Below, piece after piece: positions 15,205 to 24,322 of a stretch of 64,000 bases of DNA (position 1 is the first letter of the stretch; each line of letters opens with the position of its first letter). Source of the DNA: Oscillospiraceae bacterium (GTDB lineage: Bacteria; Bacillota_A; Clostridia; Oscillospirales; Oscillospiraceae); assembly GCA_017470325.1 (NCBI GenBank), contig JAFUES010000023.1, positions 121,349-185,348 of the forward strand, given 5' to 3'. The translations under genes were made by a program, and so were the position numbers. Below the pieces are notes generated by a model, which saw only the letters and a list, made by a program, of their open reading frames with translations, had not been told where the DNA came from and did no database searches.

Positions 15205-16257
15205 ATGAACGCAGAATTTTTTGACGCCATCGAAATGATCGAGAAGGAAAAGGGCATCCCCAGGGGATATATGTACGACAAGATTAAGCAGGCCATGCTG
15301 ACGGCTTTCCGCAAAGATTATCCCGAGTGTGAGGACAATGTGGAGATCGTTCTGGACGAAGAGAAAAAGCGGATCGAGATGCACATCAACAAGACCGTCG
15401 TGGACCAGGTGGAGGATCCCAGTCATGAGATCATTCTGGAGGCGGCCAAGAAGATCAGCCGCCGGGCCAAGCTGGGGGAGACCCTGGCCGTCCCCGTAGA
15501 CACCACCAAGTTCGGCCGTATCGCCGCCCAGTCGGCAAAGCAGGTCATCATCCAGGGCATCCGCGAGGCTGAGCGCGGCATCATCTATGAGGAGTTTACC
15601 TCCAAGGAGCATGAGATCCTGACCGGTGTGGTTTCCCATGTGGAGCCCCGCAATGGCAGTGTTTCCATCCGCATCTCCTCCAACAGCGAATTTACCGAGG
15701 CCATGTTGGCTCCCAACGAGCGCATCAAGACCGAGGAACTGGTGGAGGGCGACCGGATCAAGGTCTATGTGGTAGAAGTCCGCAATTCCACCCGCGGCCC
15801 CCAGGTGCTCATCAGCCGCACTCATCCCGGCCTGGTCAAGCGCCTGTTCGAGCTGGAAGTGCCCGAGATCTTCGACGGCACGGTGGAAATCAAGTCCATC
15901 GCCCGCGAGGCGGGCAGCCGCACCAAGATGGCCGTCTGGTCCTCGGATCCGAATGTGGATCCCATCGGCGCCTGCGTAGGTCCCCGGGGCGGCCGTGTAG
16001 CCAGCATCGTAAACGAGCTGGGCGGCGAGAAGATCGACATCGTCAATTACAGCGATTATCCCGAGGAATATATCGCTGCGGCTCTCTCTCCCTCTGAGGT
16101 GATCAGCGTCACCATGCTGGAGGACGGCAAGAGCTGCCGCGTGATCGTGCCGGATTCCCAGTTGTCCCTGGCCATCGGCAAGGAGGGCCAGAACGCCCGC
16201 CTGGCGGCGAAGCTGACCGGCTACAAGATCGACATCAAGCCTGAGAGCGAGGCTTAA
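15205..16257 (+). CDS. nusA: Transcription termination/antitermination factor NusA
   Basis: 350 residues, the short Gram-positive form without the C-terminal acidic repeats of E. coli NusA. The N-terminal RNA-polymerase-binding domain (about 1-125) is followed by an S1 domain (about 130-200; [19 protein letters not shown]). Two KH domains follow, the first with [23 protein letters not shown] and the second with [23 protein letters not shown]. It binds elongating RNA polymerase and modulates pausing, termination and coupling with translation. The SD is GGAGAAGGG. It follows rimP by 33 nt. Confidence 0.96.
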   Translation: MNAEFFDAIEMIEKEKGIPRGYMYDKIKQAMLTAFRKDYPECEDNVEIVLDEEKKRIEMHINKTVVDQVEDPSHEIILEAAKKISRRAKLGETLAVPVDTTKFGRIAAQSAKQVIIQGIREAERGIIYEEFTSKEHEILTGVVSHVEPRNGSVSIRISSNSEFTEAMLAPNERIKTEELVEGDRIKVYVVEVRNSTRGPQVLISRTHPGLVKRLFELEVPEIFDGTVEIKSIAREAGSRTKMAVWSSDPNVDPIGACVGPRGGRVASIVNELGGEKIDIVNYSDYPEEYIAAALSPSEVISVTMLEDGKSCRVIVPDSQLSLAIGKEGQNARLAAKLTGYKIDIKPESEA

Positions 16258-16282
16258 TTCCATCCGAAAGAAGGTGGCCAAA

Positions 16283-16549
16283 GTGCAGAAAAAGATTCCC
16301 ATGCGGCAGTGCCTTGGCTGCCGTGAGATGAAACCCAAGCGGGAACTGATCCGGGTGGTCCGCTCTCCGGAAGGGGAGATCAGCCTGGACTTCAAGGGCA
16401 AGGCCAACGGCCGGGGGGCTTATCTGTGTCCCAATGCCGAGTGCCTGAAAAAGGCGGTAAAGGCCAGGGCCCTGGAGCGGGCCTTCTCCGCCCAGATCCC
16501 GGATGCGGTATATGAAAAGCTCAATCAGGAAATGGAGGCCGGCGAGTGA
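16283..16549 (+). CDS. rnpM: RNase P RNA-binding modulator RnpM (YlxR, DUF448)
   Basis: A small basic 88-residue protein with the family signature KKIPMRQCLGCREMKPKRELIRVVR and the later block GRGAYLC. In B. subtilis YlxR binds the RNA subunit of RNase P and modulates its activity, hence RnpM. The start is the GTG at 16283, which has AAGAAGGTGG 6-7 nt upstream and gives the usual N-terminus; a GTG three codons earlier is possible. It lies between nusA and ylxQ, the conserved position, and overlaps ylxQ by 4 nt. Confidence 0.92.
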   Translation: MQKKIPMRQCLGCREMKPKRELIRVVRSPEGEISLDFKGKANGRGAYLCPNAECLKKAVKARALERAFSAQIPDAVYEKLNQEMEAGE

Positions 16550-16974
16550 GAGAGAAAACGCTCAATTTGCTTGGCCTGATGCGAAGGGCGAACGCCATCG
16601 CTCTGGGGGAGGACAACACCGGCGCCGCTGCCCAAAGCGGGAAAACACGGCTGCTGCTGCTGGCGGCGGATGCCTCCGACAATGCCCGCAAACGGGCGGA
16701 GGTTTTTTCCCACGGGCACAGCTTCCCGGTGGTGGAACTGCCCTTCAGTAAGGAAGAACTATCAGCCCATACGGGTGTGGGCGGCTGCTCCATGGCGGCT
16801 GTCACGGATATGGGCTTTGCGGATGCGCTGATGCGTCTGCTCGCCGAACAGTGGCCGGAGACTTATGGGGAGACGGCCCAAGAGACGGCGGCGCGCCTGG
16901 CCAGAATGAAGCGGCGCAAGCGCGGAGCAGACAGCAAAAGCAAGAGGATCGGAAAAAGGAGGACTAACGTATGA
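16546..16974 (+). CDS. ylxQ: L7Ae/L30e-family RNA-binding protein YlxQ
   Basis: A 142-residue protein with an L7Ae-like fold in its first 95 residues ([52 protein letters not shown]). A strongly basic tail follows ([20 protein letters not shown]). L7Ae-family proteins bind kink-turn RNAs; the RNA target of YlxQ is not settled. The GTG start overlaps the rnpM stop by 4 nt, with GGAGG upstream. The basic tail is longer than in B. subtilis YlxQ (about 100 residues). Confidence 0.88.
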   Translation: MREKTLNLLGLMRRANAIALGEDNTGAAAQSGKTRLLLLAADASDNARKRAEVFSHGHSFPVVELPFSKEELSAHTGVGGCSMAAVTDMGFADALMRLLAEQWPETYGETAQETAARLARMKRRKRGADSKSKRIGKRRTNV

Positions 16975-19331
16975 GCATGATCAAATACAGAGTGCACGAG
17001 GTGGCAAAGGATTTCAATGTGACGAGCAAGGTGATATCCCAGATACTCACCGATTATATCGCTCCGCCCAAGAACCACATGCAGGTGCTGGAGAATCATG
17101 AGCTGGACGTTATCTTCGAGTATATGACCCAGCACAATCAGGCGGAGAGTCTGGAGGCGATCTTTAAGAACGCCCCCGCGCCCCAGCCTGCCAAGAAACA
17201 GCCGGAGGCCAAGGCGGAGACCAAGGCTCCTACCCAGCAGAGTGCGCCGGCCAAGGGCACCCAGCAGCCTGTTCAGAAGCAGGCGGCGCCTGCGGAGCAG
17301 CCCAAGGCGGAAAAGAAGGATAAGCCCTTCGTGCCCCGCAAGGTGGCGGAGAAGCGCGTGGTGGATACCCGCGGCGGTGCGGCGGTCAACATCGAGAAAT
17401 ACAACGAGAAGTTTGAAAACCTGGCCGGTACCAAGGCCAACAACAGCAACATGCGCCGCAGCAACAAGGAGAAGATCACCAGCAAGGCCAAGCAGCGCGG
17501 CCAGCAGAGCCCCTCTGCCAAGCGCCGCCAGGAGGAGCGGGACAAGATGAACCGCCTGCAGCTGGAGATCGCCCGCAAGCAGCAGGTGAAGGTGGAGATC
17601 CCGGACGAGATCAGCGTGGGCGAACTTGCCTCCCGCATGAAGAAGAGTGCCAGCGAGGTCATCAAACAGCTGTTCAAGATGGGCGTGTTTGCCTCCGTGT
17701 CCGAGATCATCGACTACGACACCGCCGCGCTGGTCGCCATGGAACTGGGCTGCAAGGTGGAGAAGGAAGTCATCGTCACGGTGGAAGAGCGTCTGATCGA
17801 CGACCATGAGGACAAGGAAGAGGATCTTCTGCCTCGCGCCCCGGTGGTCGTGGTCATGGGCCACGTGGACCACGGCAAGACCTCCTTGCTGGACTACATC
17901 CGCCATGCCAATGTGGTCTCCGGCGAGGCCGGCGGCATCACGCAGCATATCGGTGCTTATACCGTTGAGATCAACGGCAGCCCCATTACCTTCCTGGATA
18001 CCCCGGGCCACGAGGCTTTCACATCCATGCGCGCCCGCGGCGCCATGGTCACCGATATCGCCATCCTGGTGGTGGCGGCGGACGACGGCATCATGCCCCA
18101 GACCATTGAGAGCATCAACCACGCCAAAGCGGCCAACATCCCCGTGGTGGTGGCCATCAACAAGATGGATACCGTCGGCGCCAACCCCGAGCGCATCAAG
18201 CAGCAGCTGACCGAGTACGACCTGGTCGCTGAGGAATGGGGCGGCGAGACCATCGTCTGCCCGATCTCCGCCAAGACCGGCATGGGCATCGAGAGCCTGC
18301 TGGAGAACCTGGTCCTGCTTGCCGAAGTACAGGAGCTGAAGGCCAATCCCAACCGTGCGGCCAAGGGTACCGTCATTGAGGCGCGCCTGGACAAGGGCCG
18401 CGGTCCCATCATGACCGTCCTGGTACAAAACGGCACTCTGAAGCTGGGGGATATCATCATTGCCGGTACCGCCGTGGGCCGTGTGCGCACCATGATCAAC
18501 GACAAGGGCCAGCGGGTCACCGAAGCCGGTCCCTCCACGCCTGTGGAGATTTCGGGCTTGTCCGAAGTGCCCAGCGCGGGCGACGTGTTCAACGCCGTCG
18601 CCGATGAGCGTATGGCCAGAGAGCTGGCGGAGGAGCGCCGCATCCAGCAGGCCAGCAACGCCATGCCCGGCACCAAGAAGGTCAGCCTGGAGGATCTGTT
18701 CAACCAGATCCAGGCAGGCGAAATGAAGACCCTGAACCTGATCGTCAAAGCCGATGTGCAGGGCTCCGCCGAGGCGGTGAAGACCTCCCTGGAGAAGATC
18801 TCCAACGACGAGGTCCGTGTAAAGGTCATCCACAGCGCGGTGGGCGCCATCAACGAGTCCGACGTGATGCTGGCCGCCACCTCCGGCGCCATCATCGTGG
18901 GCTTCAATGTCCGCCCGGACAACGCCGCCCGGGACAGCGCCGCCCGCAGCAATGTGGATATGCGCATGTACCGCGTCATCTACGACTGCATCAATGAGAT
19001 CGAAGCCGCCATGAAGGGCATGCTGGCGCCCAAGTTCCGCGAGGCTGTCATCGGCCATGCGGAGGTCCGCGAGACCTACAAGGTCTCCAAGGTTGGTACC
19101 GTCTGCGGCTGCTACTGCACCGACGGCAAGATCCAGCGCGGCTGCGAGGTCCGTGTCCTGCGGGACAATATCGTGATCCACGAGGGCAGCCTGGCCTCCC
19201 TGCGCCGCTTCAAGGACGACGTGAAAGAAGTGGCCAGCGGCTATGAGTGCGGTATGCAGGTGGAGAAGTTCAACGACATCAAGGTGGGCGACATCATCGA
19301 GTGCTTCGTGATGGAGCAGATCACAGAGTAA
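16971..19331 (+). CDS. infB: Translation initiation factor IF-2
   Basis: A 786-residue GTPase that delivers initiator fMet-tRNA to the 30S subunit. It opens with an IF2_N helix-loop domain ([21 protein letters not shown]), then a Pro/Gln/Lys/Ala-rich linker to about residue 200 and a second IF2_N module ([21 protein letters not shown]). The G domain starts at about 297 ([14 protein letters not shown]), with DTPGHEAF and NKMD. Domains II-IV follow. The ATG has the strong SD AAAGGAGG and overlaps the ylxQ stop by 4 nt. Confidence 0.98.
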   Translation: MSMIKYRVHEVAKDFNVTSKVISQILTDYIAPPKNHMQVLENHELDVIFEYMTQHNQAESLEAIFKNAPAPQPAKKQPEAKAETKAPTQQSAPAKGTQQPVQKQAAPAEQPKAEKKDKPFVPRKVAEKRVVDTRGGAAVNIEKYNEKFENLAGTKANNSNMRRSNKEKITSKAKQRGQQSPSAKRRQEERDKMNRLQLEIARKQQVKVEIPDEISVGELASRMKKSASEVIKQLFKMGVFASVSEIIDYDTAALVAMELGCKVEKEVIVTVEERLIDDHEDKEEDLLPRAPVVVVMGHVDHGKTSLLDYIRHANVVSGEAGGITQHIGAYTVEINGSPITFLDTPGHEAFTSMRARGAMVTDIAILVVAADDGIMPQTIESINHAKAANIPVVVAINKMDTVGANPERIKQQLTEYDLVAEEWGGETIVCPISAKTGMGIESLLENLVLLAEVQELKANPNRAAKGTVIEARLDKGRGPIMTVLVQNGTLKLGDIIIAGTAVGRVRTMINDKGQRVTEAGPSTPVEISGLSEVPSAGDVFNAVADERMARELAEERRIQQASNAMPGTKKVSLEDLFNQIQAGEMKTLNLIVKADVQGSAEAVKTSLEKISNDEVRVKVIHSAVGAINESDVMLAATSGAIIVGFNVRPDNAARDSAARSNVDMRMYRVIYDCINEIEAAMKGMLAPKFREAVIGHAEVRETYKVSKVGTVCGCYCTDGKIQRGCEVRVLRDNIVIHEGSLASLRRFKDDVKEVASGYECGMQVEKFNDIKVGDIIECFVMEQITE

Positions 19332-19348
19332 AAAAACTACAATACAAC

Positions 19349-19380
19349 ATGCGGGCGCTCCCTCCGGGCGGTGCCCGCAT
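19349..19380 (+). other. Stem-loop between infB and rbfA
   Basis: ATGCGGGC (19349-19356) and GCCCGCAT (19373-19380) form an 8-bp outer stem around a GC-rich loop. The T tract is poor (CGTTTCG), so it could be a weak internal terminator or an RNA-stability or processing element within the operon. Confidence 0.5.
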
Positions 19381-19409
19381 CGTTTCGAGCGAAAAACGAG
19401 GTGAATGAC

Positions 19410-19775
19410 ATGCCTTCCAACAAACTGGCAAGGACCAATGACGATATCCAGCGTGTGCTGTCGGCACACCTGCGCAACATCAAGGATCCCCGCGTACAGC
19501 AGGGGATGATCAGCGTGACCCGGGTGGAGACCACCGGGGATCTGCGCTATGCCAAGGTCTGGCTTTCCGTGCTGGGCCTGGAGAATGAGAAAGAGTTCAA
19601 AAAAGGCCTTAAGTCCGCCTCCGGTTGGCTGCGGCGGGAGCTGGGCCGCTCGCTGGAGCTGCGCTACACGCCGGAGCTGGTGTTCGAGCTGGATCACAGC
19701 ATCGAGTACGGCGCGCACATCAACGAGGTCATCAATTCTCTGAATATCGACAGCGGCGAGAGCATCGAGGAGTGA
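19410..19775 (+). CDS. rbfA: Ribosome-binding factor A
   Basis: A 121-residue KH-type protein that helps 16S rRNA 5'-end maturation and 30S assembly. The family blocks LSAHLRNIKDPRV, ISVTRVETTGDLRYAKVWLSV and LRYTPELVFELDHSIEYG are present. The ATG at 19410 has GAGGTGA 4 nt upstream; the frame is open further up, but only through the intercistronic stem-loop. Order infB-rbfA-nrnA-truB-ribF is standard for Clostridia. Confidence 0.95.
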   Translation: MPSNKLARTNDDIQRVLSAHLRNIKDPRVQQGMISVTRVETTGDLRYAKVWLSVLGLENEKEFKKGLKSASGWLRRELGRSLELRYTPELVFELDHSIEYGAHINEVINSLNIDSGESIEE

Positions 19776-19779
19776 TCGT

Positions 19780-20715
19780 ATGAATTACCGGGAATGCGCC
19801 AATCTGCTGAAAAAGCACGACGCCTTTCTGCTTGTGACCCATAAGAATCCGGACGGCGACACGGTATGCAGTGCCGCCGCGCTGTGCAGCGCGCTGCGCC
19901 GGGCGGGGAAGACCGCCTATCTCTACCCCAATCCCCAGATCATCGAGAAGATGCAGCCCTTTGCCGCACCCTATTACGCGCCGGGTGGCTATGAACCGTC
20001 CTTTATCGTGGCGGTTGATGTAGCCACGGAGGAGCTGTTTCCCCGGGGCTTTGCGGGGCAGGTGGACCTTTGCGTCGACCACCATCCCACTAACTCCCAC
20101 TATGCCGGGGAAGAACTGATCCGGGCGGAAAAATCCTCCTGTGGGGAGATCATTCTGGACCTGATCAAATCCCTGTGCGGGGATGTGACCAGGGATGAGG
20201 CCACCATGCTGTATGTGGCCGTTACCACGGACACCGGTTGCTTCCAGTACGCCAACACCTCTTACCAGACCCTGGGGGCCGGGGCGGAGCTGCTGCGGCT
20301 GGGGGCTGACGGCTACACCGTGACCCAGAGCTTTTTCCGCAAGGTGTCCATCGCCCGGATGAAGCTGGAGGGGATGATCTACTCCAACATGAGCTTCCAC
20401 CGGGACGGCAAGGTGGTGATCGCCCTGGTCACCCTGGACATGATGGACCGTGCCGGCGCTACCGAGGACGACTGTGACGATCTGGCCGGCCTCTCCGGCC
20501 GGGCCGAGGGCTGTGATATCAACGTGACCATCCGGGAACTGCAGGACGGCAGCAGTAAGATCTCTGTCCGTTCGGTGCCCGGCGTCAGCAGCACCGAGAT
20601 CTGTGCCGCTTTCGGCGGCGGCGGTCATGAGATGGCCGCGGGCTGCACCATCCCCTGCGCCCCTGAAAAGGCGAAGGAGATGCTGTTGGCCGTGATCGAC
20701 GAGGTTTATAAATGA
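19780..20715 (+). CDS. nrnA: DHH-family oligoribonuclease / pAp phosphatase (NrnA-type)
   Basis: A 311-residue DHH-DHHA1 phosphoesterase. Metal-binding motifs visible are THKNPDGDTVCSA (about 20-32), VDVATEE, CVDHHPTNSHY and TDTGCFQY. The C-terminal substrate motif is FGGGGHEMAAG (about 282-292). NrnA-type enzymes degrade nanoRNAs from the 5' or 3' end and dephosphorylate pAp. It begins 4 nt after the rbfA stop and overlaps truB by 4 nt. Confidence 0.9.
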   Translation: MNYRECANLLKKHDAFLLVTHKNPDGDTVCSAAALCSALRRAGKTAYLYPNPQIIEKMQPFAAPYYAPGGYEPSFIVAVDVATEELFPRGFAGQVDLCVDHHPTNSHYAGEELIRAEKSSCGEIILDLIKSLCGDVTRDEATMLYVAVTTDTGCFQYANTSYQTLGAGAELLRLGADGYTVTQSFFRKVSIARMKLEGMIYSNMSFHRDGKVVIALVTLDMMDRAGATEDDCDDLAGLSGRAEGCDINVTIRELQDGSSKISVRSVPGVSSTEICAAFGGGGHEMAAGCTIPCAPEKAKEMLLAVIDEVYK

Positions 20716-21593
20716 CGGGCATCCTGCTGATCGACAAGCCCCAGGGCTGGACCAGCAGCGACGTGGTGGCCAAGCTCCGGGGCATTTTGCATGAGCGGCG
20801 CATCGGCCATTCCGGCACCCTGGACCCCCTGGCCACGGGCCTGCTGGTGGTCTTTGTGGGCCGGGCCACCCGCGCGGTCGCCTTTGCCGAAGGGCATGAC
20901 AAGCGCTACATGGCGGGGCTGCGCCTGGGAGTCGAGACCGACACCCAGGATGTAACCGGCACCCGGACCGGCGGCGAGCCGCGCCCGGTGACGGAGGCGG
21001 AACTGGAGGCTGCCCTTGCGCAGTTTCAAGGCCCGATCCAACAGATCCCACCCATGTATTCTGCCATCAAGGTGGGCGGCAAGAAGCTCTATGAGATCGC
21101 CCGCCGGGGCGGGGAAGTGGAGCGCAAGCCCCGACCCGTCACGATCCGAGAGCTACGGCTTGCTGGGCGCGAGGGAGAGGACTGGCTTCTGGACGTGGTC
21201 TGTTCCAAGGGCACCTATGTGCGCACCCTATGCCATGACCTGGGGCGGAGCCTGGGCTGCGGCGGTTGTATGAGTTCCCTGCGGCGTGTGCAGGCGGGGG
21301 ACTTTTCTGTTGCGCAGGCTTACACCCTGGACCAGGTCCAGGCGGCGGCGGACCGGGGCGAGGCGGAGTCATTGCTTTTGCCGGTGGACAGCCTGTTCGC
21401 CGGGTACCCGGCGCTGACGGTATCGGCCGCCCGGGAGAAGAAGCTCCGCACCGGTGCGATCCTCCCCACGGACGAAGCCCGCAGCGGCCCGTACCGCGTG
21501 TATGGGACGGACGGCGCTTTCCTGGCCCTGTGTGAAGCCAAGGCCGGGCAACTGAAAACGATAAAAAGCTTTTTCGAGGTAGACAGAGAATGA
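20712..21593 (+). CDS. truB: tRNA pseudouridine-55 synthase TruB
   Basis: A 293-residue enzyme making pseudouridine 55 in the T-loop of tRNAs. It opens GILLIDKPQGWTSSDVV, and the catalytic Asp38 sits in RIGHSGTLDPLATGLL. The family block PMYSAIKVGGKKLYEIARRG is also present. A C-terminal PUA-like region begins after about 240. The ATG overlaps the nrnA stop (ATGA). Confidence 0.97.
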   Translation: MTGILLIDKPQGWTSSDVVAKLRGILHERRIGHSGTLDPLATGLLVVFVGRATRAVAFAEGHDKRYMAGLRLGVETDTQDVTGTRTGGEPRPVTEAELEAALAQFQGPIQQIPPMYSAIKVGGKKLYEIARRGGEVERKPRPVTIRELRLAGREGEDWLLDVVCSKGTYVRTLCHDLGRSLGCGGCMSSLRRVQAGDFSVAQAYTLDQVQAAADRGEAESLLLPVDSLFAGYPALTVSAAREKKLRTGAILPTDEARSGPYRVYGTDGAFLALCEAKAGQLKTIKSFFEVDRE

Positions 21594-22495
21594 CAGAGAT
21601 CAAGAGAGCGATCGCGCTGGGCTTTTTTGACGGACTGCACCTGGGCCACGCGGCTCTGCTGAACCGGACCAAGGAACGGGCGGAGCAGGAGGGGGCGACC
21701 CCTTCCGTGATGACCTTTGATGTGCACCCGGACACCTTGGTGTTTGGCAAAGAAGTGCCGCTGATCAACAGCGCCTTGGGGCGGGAGGATATCATCCGCA
21801 GGGAGTTCGGCATCGACAACGTATTTTTCCTGCACTTCAATCAGCACCTGATGCGCATGCCCTGGCGGGATTTTCTGGACTCCATCCTGGCGGAGCTGAA
21901 CATCTGCTGGATCGTGGTGGGTCATGACTTCTGCTTCGGCTACCGGGGCGAGGGCACGCCGGAAAAGCTGCGGGAGTACTGCGAGGAGCACGGCATCGGC
22001 TGCGATGTGATCCCCGCCGTGAAGCTGGACGGGCGGATCGTCAGCTCCACCTACATCCGCGATCTGCTCCTGAACGGAGATGTAGAGCAGGCCAACCGCT
22101 ATCTGGGCCATCCCCATACCCTGGCGGACACAGTGCGCTCAGGCTATCACCTGGGCACCAAGCTGGGCACGCCTACCATCAACATGGTGTTCCCCGAGGG
22201 GGTGCTGGTCCCCAAGCACGGCGTCTACGCCACCAAGGTGTACCTGGAGGACGGCAGCAGCTATGTGGCCGTGACCAATGTGGGTGTGCGGCCCACGGTC
22301 AGCGAACAGAACAAAGTCAGCGTGGAGAGCCATCTGCTGGACTATTCCGGCAATCTCTATGGCCGCCAGGCCCGTGTGGACTTCTATCACTTCCTGCGGG
22401 AGGAGGTCCGCTTTGAGAGCTTTGAGGCTCTGTCCCAACAGATCAAAAAGGATGCCGACGAGGCCCGGGCTTACTTCGCCGGGCGCGAGGGATAA
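21590..22495 (+). CDS. ribF: Bifunctional riboflavin kinase / FAD synthetase
   Basis: A 301-residue enzyme converting riboflavin to FMN and FMN to FAD. The N-terminal nucleotidyltransferase domain has ALGFFDGLHLGHAALL (11-20 region), HFNQHLMRM, VVGHDFCFGYRGEG and SSTYIRDLL. The C-terminal flavokinase domain has GTKLGTPTINM, KHGVYATKVYL, NVGVRPTV and ESHLLDY. It overlaps truB by 4 nt and is the last gene of the operon. The FMN riboswitch of this window controls the transporter at 59.8 kb, not this gene. Confidence 0.97.
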   Translation: MTEIKRAIALGFFDGLHLGHAALLNRTKERAEQEGATPSVMTFDVHPDTLVFGKEVPLINSALGREDIIRREFGIDNVFFLHFNQHLMRMPWRDFLDSILAELNICWIVVGHDFCFGYRGEGTPEKLREYCEEHGIGCDVIPAVKLDGRIVSSTYIRDLLLNGDVEQANRYLGHPHTLADTVRSGYHLGTKLGTPTINMVFPEGVLVPKHGVYATKVYLEDGSSYVAVTNVGVRPTVSEQNKVSVESHLLDYSGNLYGRQARVDFYHFLREEVRFESFEALSQQIKKDADEARAYFAGREG

Positions 22496-22560
22496 GGAAG
22501 TCGGGACGACCTGAAACAATGGTTTTGATAAGTGGATGAACAAGCCAATAGAAAAGCACA

Positions 22561-22590
22561 CAAGGGCGGGAGCAGAAGCTCCCGCCCTTG
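22561..22590. terminator. Terminator between ribF and the convergent nitroreductase gene
   Basis: A 13-bp perfect stem CAAGGGCGGGAGC / GCTCCCGCCCTTG with loop AGAA. U tracts are weak on both sides, so it may be a bidirectional barrier. Confidence 0.7.
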
Positions 22591-22624
22591 CGCGCGTGAG
22601 AGAGGATTCATTGAAGGTATGGAT

Positions 22625-23440
22625 TCAGACAAAGCAGTATGTAGCGATGTATTCCGTTCCGGCTTCCGTGGGCAGCTGCGGGGCCTCCAGCTCAAAGCGG
22701 AGGGGAAGACCCCTCTCCTCCGCAGCCAGGGCAAAGTGCGCCAGAGCGATGCCCATATCGATTTTCTGCATGTCACCGTTGGCCTCGCTGACAAAACCCT
22801 TGCTGGTTTTCTTGTAGAAGTGGGCGGCTGAGTCGGTCACGACGACGCGCCAGGGCTGTCTGTTTACCGCTGAAGGAGCCAGCCGTACGGCCTCCAGCAC
22901 CTCAGCCAGGGGGCCGGCCTTCTCCGGTGTCAGCGGCGTATCAAAACTGCCGTCGAAGAACACTTCGCCAAAGGACAGGCGGGTGTCGGCCTTTACGCCT
23001 TTACGCATCATGATCTCCCGCACGGCCATCTTCTCCGCAGGGTAGCCAATGGGGCTCATGCACAGCATCCGTTCCTCCGCCATCAGGTCCATGGCCTTTT
23101 CAAAGGCGGCACGGTCCATGGTCCCGCCGACCCAGACGGTGCCGATCCCCAGGGACTGAGCGCAGAGCACCACCTGCTCCAGCGAATAGCCGAAGGCTTC
23201 CTCCGCGTGGGGGACAAGCCTTACCTTGGCGCCGAGAAACTGTTCGGTCCCGGTGACGACGGGGCATTTCAGCGGCTGCTCCCTGGCGTCCAGCAGCCGG
23301 AAGCTGACCGGGATGCCGTAGGGGTTTCGCGCGTCCGCCATGCAGGCGCTGAGCTTTTCCAGATCTGAATCGCTGAGCCGCTGACCGTTGAAGGTCCTGA
23401 CGCTGCGCCGCTGCCGGGCAAGCTGCAAAATGTTATCCAT
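22625..23440 (-). CDS. Nitroreductase-fold protein (TM1586-like)
   Basis: 271 residues. The N-terminal RRSVRTFNGQRLSD and the later APSAVNRQPWRVVV, together with IDMGIALAHFALAAEERG, match the putative TM nitroreductase family. This is a fused two-half version of the FMN-dependent nitroreductase fold. The substrate is unknown. The ATG at 23440 has the SD GGAGGTG 4 nt upstream and follows a consensus promoter; a longer frame would start upstream of that promoter. Monocistronic. Confidence 0.85.
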   Translation of the reverse strand: MDNILQLARQRRSVRTFNGQRLSDSDLEKLSACMADARNPYGIPVSFRLLDAREQPLKCPVVTGTEQFLGAKVRLVPHAEEAFGYSLEQVVLCAQSLGIGTVWVGGTMDRAAFEKAMDLMAEERMLCMSPIGYPAEKMAVREIMMRKGVKADTRLSFGEVFFDGSFDTPLTPEKAGPLAEVLEAVRLAPSAVNRQPWRVVVTDSAAHFYKKTSKGFVSEANGDMQKIDMGIALAHFALAAEERGLPLRFELEAPQLPTEAGTEYIATYCFV

Positions 23441-23470
23441 AAGCACCTCCACGCTTTCTAATTTTGTTTG

Positions 23471-23499
23471 ATTATATAGCATGCAATCGATCATGTCAA
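23471..23499 (-). promoter_or_regulatory. Consensus promoter of the nitroreductase gene
   Basis: Minus-strand TTGACA (23494-23499), 17-bp spacer, TATAAT (23471-23476). The -35 begins 3 nt after the luxS terminator stem. Confidence 0.92.
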
Positions 23500-23502
23500 G
23501 TA

Positions 23503-23531
23503 CAATGCCCGGCCGAATCGGCCGGGCATTG
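23503..23531 (-). terminator. Stem-loop after luxS
   Basis: CAATGCCCGGCCGA (23503-23516) pairs with TCGGCCGGGCATTG (23518-23531). The very stable stem has no U tract after it on the minus strand. Confidence 0.65.
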
Positions 23532-23549
23532 TGATATGGTCGGGGCGGT

Positions 23550-24074
23550 TCAGGAATCGTAAAACTCCTGCCCATCCTCCAGCTTCAGCTTTTCCGCTTT
23601 GGGGTATTCGAAAATGCGGCTCTTGTCGGCGTTCTCGAGATAATCCACATATCTCTCAGCCTCCCACTTGGCCATGGGCAGGTCGTGCATCAGATAGGTG
23701 CCGCAGTTTACTGGCGTCGCGCCGGGCACCTCGCCCTCATAATCGCGCACGTACCGGAAGGATTCCAGCATGATGGGATACAGTTCAGAGGCGGCAGGGC
23801 GGCCTTTCACGATGATATAGCAGCCGGTGAGGCAGCCCATGGGGCCCCAGTAGATGAGCTTGTCCTTCCACTCGGGGTGGTTGCGCAGATAGGTGGCAAT
23901 CACATGCTCAATGGTGTGCATGGCGGCGGGGGAGATTGCCGGCTCCACATTCGGGGTTTTGATTCTGACGTCAAAGGTGGTGACCAGTTCCTCACCCAGG
24001 ACGTCCACCCGGCTTTCATATATGCCCGGGATGATTTTCGTATGATCGATGGAAAAACTGGGGATCAGTTCCAC
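23550..24074 (-). CDS. luxS: S-ribosylhomocysteine lyase LuxS
   Basis: A 174-residue metalloenzyme cleaving S-ribosylhomocysteine to homocysteine and DPD, the precursor of autoinducer-2. Metal ligands are His53 and His57 in HTIEH plus Cys124 in NCGTYLMHDL. Cys81 in GPMGCLTG corresponds to the catalytic Cys. It closes the activated methyl cycle; the partner nucleosidase gene is not in the window. The GTG start at 24074 has GGGAGGG 7 nt upstream. No clear promoter is seen just upstream: a terminator-like hairpin ends 40 nt before the start, so expression may depend on transcription coming through from the tmRNA side. Confidence 0.96.
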   Translation of the reverse strand: MELIPSFSIDHTKIIPGIYESRVDVLGEELVTTFDVRIKTPNVEPAISPAAMHTIEHVIATYLRNHPEWKDKLIYWGPMGCLTGCYIIVKGRPAASELYPIMLESFRYVRDYEGEVPGATPVNCGTYLMHDLPMAKWEAERYVDYLENADKSRIFEYPKAEKLKLEDGQEFYDS

Positions 24075-24113
24075 AGCGTGTCCCTCCCTTTATGAGAATA
24101 ATAATTGGTGGAT

Positions 24114-24157
24114 AAAAGGGGAGCTTTTACGAACACCTGGTGTTCGCTTGGCTCCCC
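24114..24157 (-). terminator. Terminator-like hairpin between ssrA and luxS
   Basis: On the minus strand GGGGAGC ... GCTCCCC encloses an inner stem CGAACACC/GGTGTTCG and ends in UUUU (24114-24117). It either ends the tmRNA transcript or acts as a switch in front of luxS, whose SD lies about 30 nt further. Confidence 0.75.
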
Positions 24158-24167
24158 ACATGGTTGA

Positions 24168-24292
24168 GCATAGGAGACCTTATACGAACTCCCATGCCCT
24201 ACCGATTCGGAGCCCAGCGTGAGCGGGTCCGAATCGGAAAGGAAGAAGGACACAGCGGATATGCAGTTTTCGCGGCTCTTACGCAAACCGCG
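24168..24292 (-). other. Structured intergenic RNA region between ssrA and luxS
   Basis: Three further inverted repeats precede the terminator on the minus strand: 24271-24292 (CGCGG/CCGCG), 24202-24237 (10-bp perfect stem CCGATTCGGA/TCCGAATCGG), and 24168-24197 (9-bp stem GCATGGGAG/CTCCTATGC). No open frame of note is present, and I recognise no Rfam consensus (no S-box, T-box or preQ1 core). It could be a leader regulating luxS or a small RNA trailing tmRNA. Confidence 0.45.
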
Positions 24293-24322
24293 GAAACGGA
24301 ATGGAGCTGCGTTCTTCTGACG

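Noticed and set aside
16863..19718. 951-residue minus-strand open frame opposite infB
   Set aside because: Composition (His, Asp, Leu, Gly, Ala rich) reflects the complement of infB codons; no domain, no start signals.
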